In this document: positions 10,301-18,974 of the stretch, in pieces
Layout: the number at the start of each line of letters is the position of its first letter
Numbering within the stretch: position 1 is the stretch's first letter
NCBI GenBank assembly: GCA_964485855.1
Contig: CAZAKI010000003.1
Location: forward strand, 1 to 64,000
DNA: 64,000 nt
Direction: 5' to 3'
From: UBA993 sp964485855
GTDB lineage: Bacteria > Bacillota > Dethiobacteria > DTU022
Notes under the pieces: generated by a model
Database searches by the model: none
The model's input: only the letters and a program-made list of their open reading frames with translations
What the model was told of the DNA's origin: nothing
Position numbers and translations under genes: made by a program

Positions 10301-10400
10301 GGGATCTGTAACCAATGATCTCACCGCATCCGTCGGTGATGCTAACACAACCATTCCTGAGTATAAGGCATTTCTCTGTAATGTAAGGAGGGCAGTATAA
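7335..10400 (+). CDS. fdhA: Selenocysteine-containing, Tat-exported formate dehydrogenase alpha subunit (FdnG type)
   Basis: Read through the TGA at 7935-7937 this is one 1021-residue protein, close to FdnG/FdoG in length. ATG 7335 starts a twin-arginine signal (TRRSFLKLTG); AGGAGG lies 11 bases upstream, while GTG 7323 is inside that site. A [4Fe-4S] motif follows (CTFCGVGCGVIC ... LCSKGSS). The TGA falls at residue 201 in DHCARL-U-HS, followed by TVAGLGATFGRGCMTNHW, the position of the catalytic selenocysteine and its neighbouring His in formate dehydrogenases. The C-terminal part has the molybdopterin dinucleotide-binding fold. It oxidises formate to CO2 with a Mo or W bis-MGD cofactor, probably outside the membrane, and passes electrons to the Fe-S subunit encoded next. 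Annotation software would split the gene at the TGA. Confidence 0.95.
7935..7967 (+). promoter_or_regulatory. SECIS element of the formate dehydrogenase gene
   Basis: After the UGA (7935-7937), CGCC (7952-7955) pairs with GGCG (7962-7965) around the loop GGUCUC. Below it GG (7949-7950) pairs with CC (7966-7967), leaving U7951 bulged. This repeats the bulged U and GGUC loop of the E. coli fdhF element. The loop begins 19 bases after the UGA. Confidence 0.85.
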
Positions 10401-11186
10401 ATGGCTAAACCAATCTGTTTAATCGATGCCTCCAAATGTATAGGTTGCCGGGGCTGCCAGGTTGCCTGTAAGCAGTGGAATCAGAACCCAGCTGAAGATA
10501 CTACTTTTGCCGGGTCTTATGAAAACCCACCTGCTCTTTCATCTACTACCTGGATGAGAATCATGTTCCGCGAACATGAAAATGAGAATGGCGGAGTTGA
10601 CTTCCTGATGGTCAAGCAGGGTTGCATGCATTGCAGTGATGCAGCCTGTATGCAGGCTTGCCCTGCCGGAGCGATTTACCGGACTGAGTTTGATACGGTT
10701 GTTGTCGACGAAATTAAGTGTATCGGTTGTAACTACTGCGTTGCTGCCTGTCCGTTTCATGTAATCGGTTTCGACCGCCAGGCAAACAAAGCTAGGAAAT
10801 GCACTTTTTGTTATGACCGCCTGCAGAATGGTTTAAAACCGGCATGTGCTAATGCCTGTCCGACCGGTTCTATTACTTTTGGTGAAAGCAGGGAGCTAAT
10901 CGGCAAAGCCATGGCCAGGGTCAATCAGCTGAAGGCCGCCGGTAAAATCAATGCTACTGTTTATGGTCTGGATGAAGTCGGCGGCACAGGTATGCTTTAC
11001 GTTTTAGCTGATAAGCCAGAGAAATATGGTTTCCCGGCTGATCCGCATGTGCCAATCCAGACTCGGATCTGGAATACTATCTATGCACCTTTACGCGTTT
11101 TTGTTGTTATCGCGGTTGCTTTTGGACTCTGGACTAACCGTGCTCACAGCAAGAAGGTAGAGGAAGCAAAGAGCAAAGTAAAATAA
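10401..11186 (+). CDS. fdhB: Formate dehydrogenase iron-sulfur (beta) subunit
   Basis: 261 residues, starting directly after the alpha subunit stop. Four ferredoxin-type clusters are visible: Cys13/16/19/23 (CIGCRGCQVAC), 75/78/83/87, 107/110/113/117 and 134/137/149/153. A single hydrophobic helix near residues 222-243 is followed by NRAHSKK, as in FdnH, where one helix anchors the subunit in the membrane. It relays electrons from the alpha subunit towards the membrane. The usual third subunit, a cytochrome b of the FdnI type, is absent; the next genes are rnfC and rnfD. Confidence 0.93.
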   Translation: MAKPICLIDASKCIGCRGCQVACKQWNQNPAEDTTFAGSYENPPALSSTTWMRIMFREHENENGGVDFLMVKQGCMHCSDAACMQACPAGAIYRTEFDTVVVDEIKCIGCNYCVAACPFHVIGFDRQANKARKCTFCYDRLQNGLKPACANACPTGSITFGESRELIGKAMARVNQLKAAGKINATVYGLDEVGGTGMLYVLADKPEKYGFPADPHVPIQTRIWNTIYAPLRVFVVIAVAFGLWTNRAHSKKVEEAKSKVK

Positions 11187-11204
11187 ACCGGGAGGTGAAG
11201 TCAA

Positions 11205-12518
11205 GTGGAAGTTAAACAGTTTTTTGGTGGGATTCATGTTCCCCACTATAAAAGCTTTACAGAGCATAAAGCAATTAAAGAAGCCTCCTTACCGGGAGAG
11301 ATAATCATCCCCCTGCTACAGCATACTGGTGCTCCCAACGAACCGTTGGTAAAGGTGGGTGATAAGGTTAAGGCAGGGCAAAAGATCGGCTCAACCGATA
11401 AGTTTGTCAGTGCTCCAGTCCACGCGAGCCTTTCCGGTACTGTTACAGCAATAGAGCCCAGGCCTTTCGTTACCGGGCAGATGATCGAAAGCATCGTTAT
11501 TGCTGTTGACAAGAATCAGGATGCTCTTGAACTGGCAAACAACAATCTTGAAAAGGTCAGCAAGGAAGATATCGTTAATGCGGTAAAAGAAGCCGGTATC
11601 GTCGGAATGGGTGGTGCGGCTTTTCCAACCGCTGTTAAACTAAGTCCTCCTCCTGACAAGAAAGTGGATGCTTTAATTATCAATGGCTGTGAATGTGAGC
11701 CATATTTAACCTGTGATCACCGGTTAATGTTGGAAAAGCCGACCGAATTATTACAGGGGATTAAATTGCTGATGAAAATGCTCTCGGTTGATCAAGCGTT
11801 CCTTTGTATTGAGGACAACAAGGATGATGCAATCGAAGCTGTTCGTCAGCAAAACGATGATCCGAACATCGTATTGCTGCGTATGCCTACCAAGTACCCT
11901 CAGGGCTCAGAAAAGCATCTGGTCAAAGCTGCGCTTGATCGCGAGATTCCTTCAGGAGGATTGCCCTTTGATATTGGCGCATTGATCCAGAATGTCGGAA
12001 CCTGTGTTGCTATCTATGAAGCAGTAAAATTTGGCAAGCCCCTGATCGAAAGGGTAGTTGCCGTAACCGGACAGAATATTCAGGAGCCGCAGAACCTGAT
12101 GGTCAAAATCGGCACCCCACTCGCGCACTTAATTGAAGAGTGCGGTGGCATTGTATCGGAACCAGCCAAAGTAGTAGTTGGAGGTCCGATGACCGGCAAG
12201 GCTCAGGATACATTGGATGTCCCTGTTGTCAAGGGCACGACCGGCGTTGTAGTTTTACCTCCGGATATGGCCCTCGAAGATATGGATTATTCCGATTGCG
12301 TCCGCTGCTGCAAATGTGTTGAACACTGTCCGATGTTGCTTTATCCGAACCAGATCAGTATCTATTGTGAAGCAGGGATGATCAGGGAGGCAGCTGATTG
12401 GAATACCATGGACTGCATTGAGTGCGGGATCTGTGCATATGTGTGTCCATCAAAACGTCCGATTACACAGCTGGTCCAAAGAACTAAACCACTGATCCGT
12501 GAACTGCTGAGCAAATAA
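11205..12518 (+). CDS. rnfC: RnfC-like electron transport subunit
   Basis: 437 residues, starting with GTG after GGGAGGTG. The N-terminal part has the RnfC opening (FFGGIHVPHYK) and lipoyl-like fold. The middle holds the NADH/FMN-binding pattern (GIVGMGGAAFPTAVK, then INGCECEPYLTCDHRLM). The C-terminal part holds two [4Fe-4S] motifs (CVRCCKCVEHCP and CIECGICAYVCP). RnfC is the cytoplasmic subunit that exchanges electrons with NAD(H). All features of a working RnfC are present. It lies 18 bases after fdhB and six before the rnfD frame, clearly in the same operon. The remaining Rnf genes are not nearby. Confidence 0.93.
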   Translation: MEVKQFFGGIHVPHYKSFTEHKAIKEASLPGEIIIPLLQHTGAPNEPLVKVGDKVKAGQKIGSTDKFVSAPVHASLSGTVTAIEPRPFVTGQMIESIVIAVDKNQDALELANNNLEKVSKEDIVNAVKEAGIVGMGGAAFPTAVKLSPPPDKKVDALIINGCECEPYLTCDHRLMLEKPTELLQGIKLLMKMLSVDQAFLCIEDNKDDAIEAVRQQNDDPNIVLLRMPTKYPQGSEKHLVKAALDREIPSGGLPFDIGALIQNVGTCVAIYEAVKFGKPLIERVVAVTGQNIQEPQNLMVKIGTPLAHLIEECGGIVSEPAKVVVGGPMTGKAQDTLDVPVVKGTTGVVVLPPDMALEDMDYSDCVRCCKCVEHCPMLLYPNQISIYCEAGMIREAADWNTMDCIECGICAYVCPSKRPITQLVQRTKPLIRELLSK

Positions 12519-12544
12519 AAATAATGGTAAAGGAGGTAAAAGCA

Positions 12545-13522
12545 GTGAGCGATGCACAAAAATTTGTAGTGACACCATCTCCGCATATTAAAAGTCTGGA
12601 TACAGTTTCTAACGCTATGCGCGATGTATTTATTGCTTTAATGCCGGTTACGCTGGTGTCAATCTACTTTTTTCGCTATTATGCAGCACTGACCATTGCC
12701 GTTTGCCTGGTTACTGCTGTTTTAACCGAGCTTCTTTTTAAGAAGCTGATGAATAAAAAGCCTGCTCTGCACGATTGGAGCGCTCTTTTAACTGGTCTGT
12801 TTGTAGCCCTTCTTTTTCAGGCTACAACACCCTGGTACAAAGCTGCTCTTGCGACTTTTATTGCTGTGGGCATAGCTAAGGAACTGGCTGGAGGTTTGGG
12901 ATGGAATCGTTTCAATCCGGCGCTTTTTGGCCGGGTAGCCCTAATCTTTCTAGCCCCCTTATATGCTTATGTTAACCAGTGGTTTCATCCCCTGGCAATC
13001 CACCTGGGGCCCCTGGATACGATTACCCAAGCAACACCACTGGCTCTGATGAGGGCAGGTTTAGAGATGCCCCCAGTCAGCCAGCTGTTTTTTGCTTTTC
13101 CTGCAGGAGCGCTATCAGAGGTGTCACCCTTTGCTCTGCTAATCGGTGCGGCTTACCTGTTCTATAAGAAGCACATCGGTTGGAGAATCCCGGTATCCAT
13201 TCTGGCTACAATGATTGTTTTGACAGTGATTACTGGCCAGAACCCGGTACTTCACCTGGTAACCGGAGGGATTATGATCGGTGCCTTTTTCATGGCTACC
13301 GATTGGGTTACCAGCCCGATGACCGACAAGGGCAAGATCATCTATGGAATAGCGATTGGGGCTTTAATCGTTCTTTTCAGGGTCGGATTCATGATCACCG
13401 AAGGAGTTGCCTATTCAATTTTGATCATGAATGCCTTCGTTCCATTGATCGAAAAAGCCACGTCGCGTCCACAGTTCGGAAATATCAAGGCTGTTGCAGT
13501 TCCAATGGCTGAACAAAAGTAG
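12545..13522 (+). CDS. rnfD: RnfD-like membrane subunit with covalent flavin site
   Basis: About 325 residues. GTG 12545 is chosen because AGGAGG (12531-12536) ends eight bases before it; the in-frame ATG 12524 precedes that site. There are about ten membrane helices, the RnfD/NqrB pattern GLGWNRFNPALFGR near residues 117-130, and TITQATPL with Thr164 at the place where RnfD proteins carry covalently bound FMN. RnfD takes part in electron transfer across the membrane in Rnf and Nqr complexes. It is the last gene of the operon and is followed by a strong hairpin, so no rnfG, rnfE, rnfA or rnfB follows. Confidence 0.92.
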   Translation: MSDAQKFVVTPSPHIKSLDTVSNAMRDVFIALMPVTLVSIYFFRYYAALTIAVCLVTAVLTELLFKKLMNKKPALHDWSALLTGLFVALLFQATTPWYKAALATFIAVGIAKELAGGLGWNRFNPALFGRVALIFLAPLYAYVNQWFHPLAIHLGPLDTITQATPLALMRAGLEMPPVSQLFFAFPAGALSEVSPFALLIGAAYLFYKKHIGWRIPVSILATMIVLTVITGQNPVLHLVTGGIMIGAFFMATDWVTSPMTDKGKIIYGIAIGALIVLFRVGFMITEGVAYSILIMNAFVPLIEKATSRPQFGNIKAVAVPMAEQK

Positions 13523-13570
13523 AAGATTGAATTTTAAATCTAGGTTTTGAATCAAAGAATTGGGTAACAA

Positions 13571-13620
13571 CAAGAGGCTGCCAGTAACTACGGCAGCCTC
13601 TTGAATATTGATCCAATATT
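13571..13620. terminator. Bidirectional terminator between rnfD and the mrp operon
   Basis: A perfect 12-base stem CAAGAGGCTGCC / GGCAGCCTCTTG (13571-13582 and 13592-13603) with a 9-base loop is followed by a smaller stem AATATTG / CAATATT (13604-13620). It lies between two converging operons. T-runs are poor. Confidence 0.7.
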
Positions 13621-13646
13621 GTACGGGAACTAGATTTAAAGGGATC

Positions 13647-15650
13647 TTACATGCTGAATATTTTTACTCCAAATCTTATGTAAAAGACTACAACCAGGAT
13701 GATGCTAAGAGAGACTAAAACTAAAATCATACTGAAGTCAATATTGCTGATGTTTACTGTTCTGAATAGTGCTGACTGACCTGGACGGTAGTCAACACTT
13801 TGCAGGAACGAAAAGCCTCTCCGGTAGAAACGTTCCGATAGCCTGCCGGAGATGTTTTGTAGGGCTAAGAAAGGCAAGGTTAATATGTACCAAAATAATA
13901 TAGCCGCCCGGCCGACAACTGCCCCCAAATAATCTGCACCTAACCAGGTAGGAACCCGCAGTCGATAAACATTAGTCCGCTGAGCCAGATAAAAGAAGAG
14001 GAAACCAAGGCCCAGAGCAATACCAACCGCCAGCAGATCACCGCCTTTCCAGAAGCTTATCTCTAGCAGATGTTCCACCGCATGAGAGTCAAGGGAAAAT
14101 GCGTTCAAGGCCGGCCCAATCAATCTTTTTAAAACAAAATTTGGCGAAAAGCCAATCAGGATCATGACAACAGCCATAGTACCCATACTGATTTTCATTA
14201 AGAGCGGTTCACTTTTAATGTTATCTAAATGTTCAGGAGCCGGTCTCCAAAAAGCAAAGTATAAAAACTTCAGGAAATAGCAAACTGTACCGGCACTGGT
14301 TATGGTAAAGATTATTTCAGCAACATATAAAGATAGCCAGTGGTGATGTTCATAAGCTTCGACTATAGCATGGTGCAACAATGTTTTACTGGCATAACCA
14401 TTAAAAAGAGGAAAACCGATAATTCCAAGCGAAGCTATTAGAACCACCAGAGAAGTAAAGGGTAGTTTTTTTCGTAAACCGCCAAGCCGCTTTAAACTTA
14501 ATTCTCCTGTTAAGTAAGCAATTGCCCCGGCAGCAAGAAACAATGTTGATTTAAAGAAAGCATGGTTAAGGATATGGTAGGCTGAGCCTCCTATTCCGAT
14601 TGCCCCTTCATGTCCAAGGTAGGCAGCTACTCCAGCGCCCATAATAATATAACCGATCTGGCTGATGCTGCTGCAAGCCAGTAATTTCTTGATGTTATCC
14701 TGGATCAGGGCCATTAAGACCCCGAAAAACATGGTAATGATCCCAATCCAGATCAGTATATAACCTGAAACAGTTAGTTGCGCCCACAGATTGCCGGCGA
14801 ACTCAGTGATCGCTTCATGTCCTACTGCAGTATGTTCCGGCATGTAGATCATGCTAAGCGTCCTGATAATACCATAAGCACCTGCTTTGATCATTACTCC
14901 AGAAAGCAGGGCACTAGCCGGAGCGGGAGCAACCGGGTGGGCTTTAGGTAACCAAATATGCAAGGGCACCATCCCGGCTTTAATGCCAAAGCCAACTAGT
15001 AAAAGGGCCATTGCAATGATCATCAGGTTACCGCTATTGCCCTGATGATTCAGTGCGACCAGGGAAGAAAAATCCAGCGAACCGGTGTTGAAGTAAATCA
15101 GACCCATGGCAGTAAGTAGACACATACCCCCGAAAACACCTAAGTAGAGGTAAATGTCTCCGGCGCTGAAAGCTTCTTTAGACTGGTTATGAACAACCAG
15201 AACATAAGAGGCGAGAGACATCAATTCAAAAAAAAGTAATAATGAAAGGAGATCGCCAGCCAGTGGAACTCCGACGGTTCCAACCAGGGTGAGCATAAAA
15301 AAAATGAAAAAACGTCCCTGGTTTTTTTCATGGTTCATATATTCTAAAGCAAAGATTGTTGCCATCAGCCAGACAAATGATACGACCAAGGCAATTAAAA
15401 ATCCGAATCCATCAACCCGGAAAGTCAGGTTTAGAGGGGTAACAATCATCGGCAGTTCGTAGACTATACGGACGCCGGCTTTTATAAATGGATACATTAA
15501 ACCAACGGCGACAAGCGTTCCGGCGCTGCCGATTATCGACCAGGTATTTCGCCACCAGGCAATTTTACTGGCAAAAATGATCATGATGAAAGCAAACAGG
15601 GGAATCGAGATTGCTATGAGCGGCAAGCCAGAAAACATTTCCCGGGCCAT
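13647..15650 (-). CDS. NuoL/MrpA-like antiporter subunit with long C-terminal extension
   Basis: 667 residues, last gene of the minus-strand Mrp-type operon, two bases after the preceding gene. The proton-conducting transporter domain keeps the TM5 Glu (LFFELMSLASY), the TM7 Lys (GFGIKAGMVPLHIWLPKAHPV), the TM8 Lys (IKAGAYGII) and a later Lys in GYASKTLLHHA. After about residue 450 it continues into an amphipathic stretch and a last membrane helix preceded by TVNISNID. Two plus-strand proteins (21597, 28502) share this tail and the HHAIVEAYEHHH segment, so the three form one subfamily. It probably acts as an ion-translocating module beside the Mrp subunits. HyfB/HycC-like proteins are the nearest alternative label. 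Confidence 0.85.
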   Translation of the reverse strand: MAREMFSGLPLIAISIPLFAFIMIIFASKIAWWRNTWSIIGSAGTLVAVGLMYPFIKAGVRIVYELPMIVTPLNLTFRVDGFGFLIALVVSFVWLMATIFALEYMNHEKNQGRFFIFFMLTLVGTVGVPLAGDLLSLLLFFELMSLASYVLVVHNQSKEAFSAGDIYLYLGVFGGMCLLTAMGLIYFNTGSLDFSSLVALNHQGNSGNLMIIAMALLLVGFGIKAGMVPLHIWLPKAHPVAPAPASALLSGVMIKAGAYGIIRTLSMIYMPEHTAVGHEAITEFAGNLWAQLTVSGYILIWIGIITMFFGVLMALIQDNIKKLLACSSISQIGYIIMGAGVAAYLGHEGAIGIGGSAYHILNHAFFKSTLFLAAGAIAYLTGELSLKRLGGLRKKLPFTSLVVLIASLGIIGFPLFNGYASKTLLHHAIVEAYEHHHWLSLYVAEIIFTITSAGTVCYFLKFLYFAFWRPAPEHLDNIKSEPLLMKISMGTMAVVMILIGFSPNFVLKRLIGPALNAFSLDSHAVEHLLEISFWKGGDLLAVGIALGLGFLFFYLAQRTNVYRLRVPTWLGADYLGAVVGRAAILFWYILTLPFLALQNISGRLSERFYRRGFSFLQSVDYRPGQSALFRTVNISNIDFSMILVLVSLSIILVVVFYIRFGVKIFSM

Positions 15651-15652
15651 AA

Positions 15653-17134
15653 TTAATTACCTCCAGCATAGAAAAGGTATTCAGCGATATTTTGCAGATA
15701 AGGGACGGTTAATTGCAGATTGCTGCCTACAATTAGGCAGCAGGCGACTAGCATTAAGATCGGAACAAGCATAGAAAGTGGGGCTTCAAGACCCTTAACC
15801 GGTTCAAATGATCCTTCCTTAAAGAAAGCGGCAATCACAATTGGCAAAAAGTAAGCGGCATTCAGGAGGGCACTACCAATTAAAACAAAAATAAAAATCC
15901 AGGCTCCGCTTTCAAGGCTGCCCTGGATCAGGTACCATTTTGAGATAAACCCGTTTACCGGCGGAATACCGATCATGCCAATCGAAGCAATGGTAAAAGC
16001 GATCATGGTCAGAGGCATTCTTCGTCCCAGCCCGTTCAAGTCACTGATCTTTTTCTTCCCGGTAACGGTAATTATTGCCCCGGCACAGAAAAAGAGGGTA
16101 ATTTTTAAAAGAGCATGATTAATGATATGCAAAAGTCCTCCGGTTAGGCCGATCAGATTAAAAAGGCCAGCGCCAAGAGTAATATAACCAAGTTGGCTGA
16201 TGGTTGAATAGGCCAGTCTTCTTTTAAGAACATCTTGTTGCATAGCGATTATCGAGGCGGTGAGAATAGTTACCGAAACAAGTGCGGCAACAAAAAAGCC
16301 CATTTTTAAACCTATCAGGGCAGTAATGCCAAAAATTGAGTACATGCTTCTCAGAATGCCGAAAACCCCTGATTTTACAACGGCAACGGCGTGTAAAAGT
16401 GCGCTGACCGGAGTCGGGGCCGCCATAGCTGAAGGCAGCCAAGCATGTAAAGGCATAACCGCAGCCTTGACTCCAAAACCAAATATAAAACAGATAAAAG
16501 CCAAACGCCATAAAAAAGGCGAACCGGTTGAAAGATCAACGATACCTCCGCGGGTGAATTCCAGGGTACCCAGGTTCCCGTAAGTAATAATCAAACCAAT
16601 CAAAATAAGGCCGGCCCCTAAAAAGCTATAGACTAAATAACGGATACCTGCTTTTCTAGCTTCATCGGTTTCCTCGTGAATTACCAAAGGATATGTAAAA
16701 ATTGTTAGGAATTCATAAAAAAGGTAAAGTGTTAAAAGGTTGGCGGCCAGTGCGATGCCCATGGTCATACCAAGTGAAAGCAGGTAAAAGATAAAATAAC
16801 GACGGCGAGCATGTTCATGCGCCATGTAACCTGTTGAATAAACTACAGAAAAAAACCAGAGGATCGCAGCCGTTCCTCCGAAGAGTGCAGCCAGGGGGTC
16901 AACACGTAGTTTTATTTCGAGACCGGGGGCAATCTGGTGTAACAGCATGCCCCATTCACCATTATTAAAATAATAAACTAATATAATGATCATCGCCAGG
17001 GCGCTGATCAGGCTTACCATAACGGCGATGATGTTACGAGTCTGATTATTATCTTCTTTTGGCAGACCCGTAATCAGAGCTCCTACAATGGGAAAGATAA
17101 TCATGAAGAGGGGTAAGTAAAGAACGTAGTTCAT
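15653..17134 (-). CDS. MrpD/NuoN-like antiporter subunit
   Basis: 493 residues with about 14 membrane helices. Key residues are kept: TM5 Glu (FYEFLTIFTYPLVIH), TM7 Lys (GFGVKAAVMPLHAWLP), TM8 Lys (VKSGVFGILR) and a later Lys (FISKWYLIQG). It is distinct from the canonical MrpD of this operon (18975-20495). Its closest relative in the window is the plus-strand gene at 23798, which shares TPVSALLHAVA-VK-GVFGI. It lies 44 bases after the MbhE-like gene and two bases before the NuoL-like gene, so it is co-transcribed. It is probably a second ion channel in the same complex. Confidence 0.87.
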   Translation of the reverse strand: MNYVLYLPLFMIIFPIVGALITGLPKEDNNQTRNIIAVMVSLISALAMIIILVYYFNNGEWGMLLHQIAPGLEIKLRVDPLAALFGGTAAILWFFSVVYSTGYMAHEHARRRYFIFYLLSLGMTMGIALAANLLTLYLFYEFLTIFTYPLVIHEETDEARKAGIRYLVYSFLGAGLILIGLIITYGNLGTLEFTRGGIVDLSTGSPFLWRLAFICFIFGFGVKAAVMPLHAWLPSAMAAPTPVSALLHAVAVVKSGVFGILRSMYSIFGITALIGLKMGFFVAALVSVTILTASIIAMQQDVLKRRLAYSTISQLGYITLGAGLFNLIGLTGGLLHIINHALLKITLFFCAGAIITVTGKKKISDLNGLGRRMPLTMIAFTIASIGMIGIPPVNGFISKWYLIQGSLESGAWIFIFVLIGSALLNAAYFLPIVIAAFFKEGSFEPVKGLEAPLSMLVPILMLVACCLIVGSNLQLTVPYLQNIAEYLFYAGGN

Positions 17135-17178
17135 TAAAAGGTCTTCCTTTCCGAATATAATAAAAGTAGACTTATTGG

Positions 17179-17499
17179 CTAGTGTTTGTCTTTTTCCTTT
17201 TGTCCAGTGCTACTTGTACCCCATACAAGCATGATTGATACTACTGTCGTAAACAGGACGGTTGATTCGAGCAGGGTGTCATAGCCCCTGTAATCAATCA
17301 GGATGTTTGCCACCATATTTAAGCCGCCGCTTTCTTCAACACCTTCGTAAACATAACGTTCATAAACATAATTATTGGTTGGGTTGTCAAAGTTTCCGTA
17401 TACAGGCATTTCGGTGACAGCCAGCATCAGCATAAAAGAAATCAGGCCGACAAGAATAATTGACATTGTGTAAAATAAAATTCTCGGCAGGTTTTTCAT
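17179..17499 (-). CDS. MbhE-like / MrpA C-terminal-type small subunit
   Basis: 106 residues with membrane helices at about 8-28 and 80-95 and a polar middle. The segment NMVANILIDYRGYDTLLE matches the family pattern (N-V-ILVDYRG-DTLGE) found in MbhE of membrane-bound hydrogenases and in the C-terminal half of long MrpA proteins. It overlaps the MbhD-like gene by four bases. In ordinary Mrp operons this piece is fused to MrpA; here it stands alone, as in archaeal Mbh/Mbx operons. Confidence 0.8.
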   Translation of the reverse strand: MKNLPRILFYTMSIILVGLISFMLMLAVTEMPVYGNFDNPTNNYVYERYVYEGVEESGGLNMVANILIDYRGYDTLLESTVLFTTVVSIMLVWGTSSTGQKEKDKH

Positions 17500-17738
17500 T
17501 GCGGTCGCCTCCCTACTTTAGTGACGACAGTAACCATCAAGACAGTCATTCCTATCCCTACGGCTGCTTCGGTAATTGCTAGGTCAGGGGAGTTAAGTTG
17601 TTGCCAGATTAATGACATTACCATGCTGAAAGCTCCAAAAATAATAACGATGTAAAGTAGATCCTTAAAAATAAAGATAGAAATAGTCGAGATAATCAGG
17701 ATGATCAGCATCATGAACATAAAGATATCAATGTTCAT
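17496..17738 (-). CDS. MbhD-like (DUF4040) subunit
   Basis: 80 residues, three membrane helices. The segment SPDLAITEAAVGIGMTVLM is the typical MbhD/DUF4040 pattern (PDVALTEAAVGAGL), equivalent to a region of long MrpA and resembling NuoJ. It overlaps both neighbours by four bases (ATGA), indicating tight translational coupling. It forms part of the ion-translocating membrane arm. Confidence 0.85.
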   Translation of the reverse strand: MNIDIFMFMMLIILIISTISIFIFKDLLYIVIIFGAFSMVMSLIWQQLNSPDLAITEAAVGIGMTVLMVTVVTKVGRRPQ

Positions 17739-18133
17739 CTTCTGCCACCCCCCTTTTCTGCTGCAACATCCAGCGATTTTCTCTTTCTGCGGCGTTGTGA
17801 AGCCACGTAATCATTAATCAGGAAACTACCTTCAGCCATTGGTGTCCCGCGGTTGTAAGCTGTCTTGGCGATCAGGTGGGTAACCACCGGGTTGATGGTT
17901 ACAATCATAGCACTGATCATAATTAGTTTTGTGACGTTAGTTACATCGGCAATCAAAAGCATCATTGCTATCAAGATCATTCCGGTTCCAAGGGTGTCGC
18001 ATTTTCCCATTGCGTGCATGCGGGTGTAGACATCCGGTAAGCGTAAAAGACCAACAACCCCGACCAATAGAAAGAAAAAACCACTGAACAAGAAGATAAT
18101 CGCTGCGATTATCCTTATTTGTTCTAAAATCAT
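17735..18133 (-). CDS. mrpG: Na+/H+ antiporter subunit MrpG
   Basis: About 132 residues. ATG 18133 is preferred since GAGGTG lies six bases upstream; GTG 18142 is within that site. Three membrane helices and the MrpG signature GLLRLPDVYTRMHAMGKCDT are present, followed by TLGTGMILIAM. The basic C-terminal tail (SQRRRKRK) is longer than in many MrpG proteins. It lies in order after mrpF, overlapping the MbhD-like gene by four bases. Confidence 0.92.
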   Translation of the reverse strand: MILEQIRIIAAIIFLFSGFFFLLVGVVGLLRLPDVYTRMHAMGKCDTLGTGMILIAMMLLIADVTNVTKLIMISAMIVTINPVVTHLIAKTAYNRGTPMAEGSFLINDYVASQRRRKRKSLDVAAEKGGGRR

Positions 18134-18168
18134 TGCCAACACCTCGAATCAGGTTAATAACCTGCTGC

Positions 18169-18435
18169 TTAAAGAATATGTCCTTCACGCAGCAGTTTAA
18201 GAATACATAAAGTGCCAATAAAAGCGCCTAAAACAAATACAAAAGCGACATCAATGTAGTAGTAGCTTTTATCAATATAAGCAAAAATTAAAATAGTCAG
18301 GACCACGTTTGTGGTAATCATGTTCATGGCTACTACCCGGTCTAAAACAGTAGGACCGCTGTAGGCACGAGCGATCGCCAGCAGTGAAATGATGACGAGA
18401 CCACCGACTATGAAATATAGAATCGTTTCAACCAT
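18169..18435 (-). CDS. mrpF: Na+/H+ antiporter subunit MrpF
   Basis: 88 residues from ATG 18435 (the in-frame GTG 18447 abuts the GGAGG site). Three membrane helices with the MrpF pattern ARAYSGPTVLDRVVAMNM and an acidic residue in the second helix region (YIDVAFVFVLGAFIGTL). It overlaps mrpE by eight bases. Confidence 0.9.
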   Translation of the reverse strand: MVETILYFIVGGLVIISLLAIARAYSGPTVLDRVVAMNMITTNVVLTILIFAYIDKSYYYIDVAFVFVLGAFIGTLCILKLLREGHIL

Positions 18436-18943
18436 TTTTATACACACCCTCCACTTCCATTAATCTTCGGTACAGAGCCCAATCCTCAACTTCATGGGCT
18501 ACATCTTTGGTCAAAGCATGGACAATTAAAAGGTTGTCTTCCAGTTCAACCGTTATTGTTCCCGGAGTAAGGGTTATTGAGTTAACATATAAAACCCGGG
18601 ATAAATTTCTTTCGAGATCACAACGCATGATGACGATGCCCGGTGAAATCGGCAATTTGGGATTAAGAACAATCATCGCCACATTAATATTGGCGATAAC
18701 GATATCGATGCCCAGGAATATGAAATATTTTAGCAGCATTAAAAGTTGTTTCAGTTTGAAGCCGGTTTTGATATCGGCCGATATGGTGAGATTGCTCCAA
18801 AAGACTGTTAAAATAAAACAGAAAATAACTCCCACCAGTATATGTTGCCAGTGGATGCTGGCCGATATTAATAACCAGAAGACCATGAGAAATAAAAAGA
18901 TAAAGAATGAACCAAAAAAATCATTTCTTATTCTTGAAAACAA
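18428..18943 (-). CDS. mrpE: Na+/H+ antiporter subunit MrpE
   Basis: 171 residues from a TTG start behind GGAGGTG. N-terminal membrane helices are followed by a soluble domain with the MrpE pattern SRVLYVNSITLTPGTITVEL and IVHALTKD. It lies between mrpD and mrpF as in standard operons. Confidence 0.92.
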   Translation of the reverse strand: MFSRIRNDFFGSFFIFLFLMVFWLLISASIHWQHILVGVIFCFILTVFWSNLTISADIKTGFKLKQLLMLLKYFIFLGIDIVIANINVAMIVLNPKLPISPGIVIMRCDLERNLSRVLYVNSITLTPGTITVELEDNLLIVHALTKDVAHEVEDWALYRRLMEVEGVYKNG

Positions 18944-18974
18944 CTACAACACCTCCGACCGCATCAGGCTCAAG

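Noticed and set aside
7986..10400. Formate dehydrogenase as two genes or a frameshifted pseudogene
   Set aside because: Both parts are in one frame, the TGA is at the known selenocysteine position, and the SECIS is clear.
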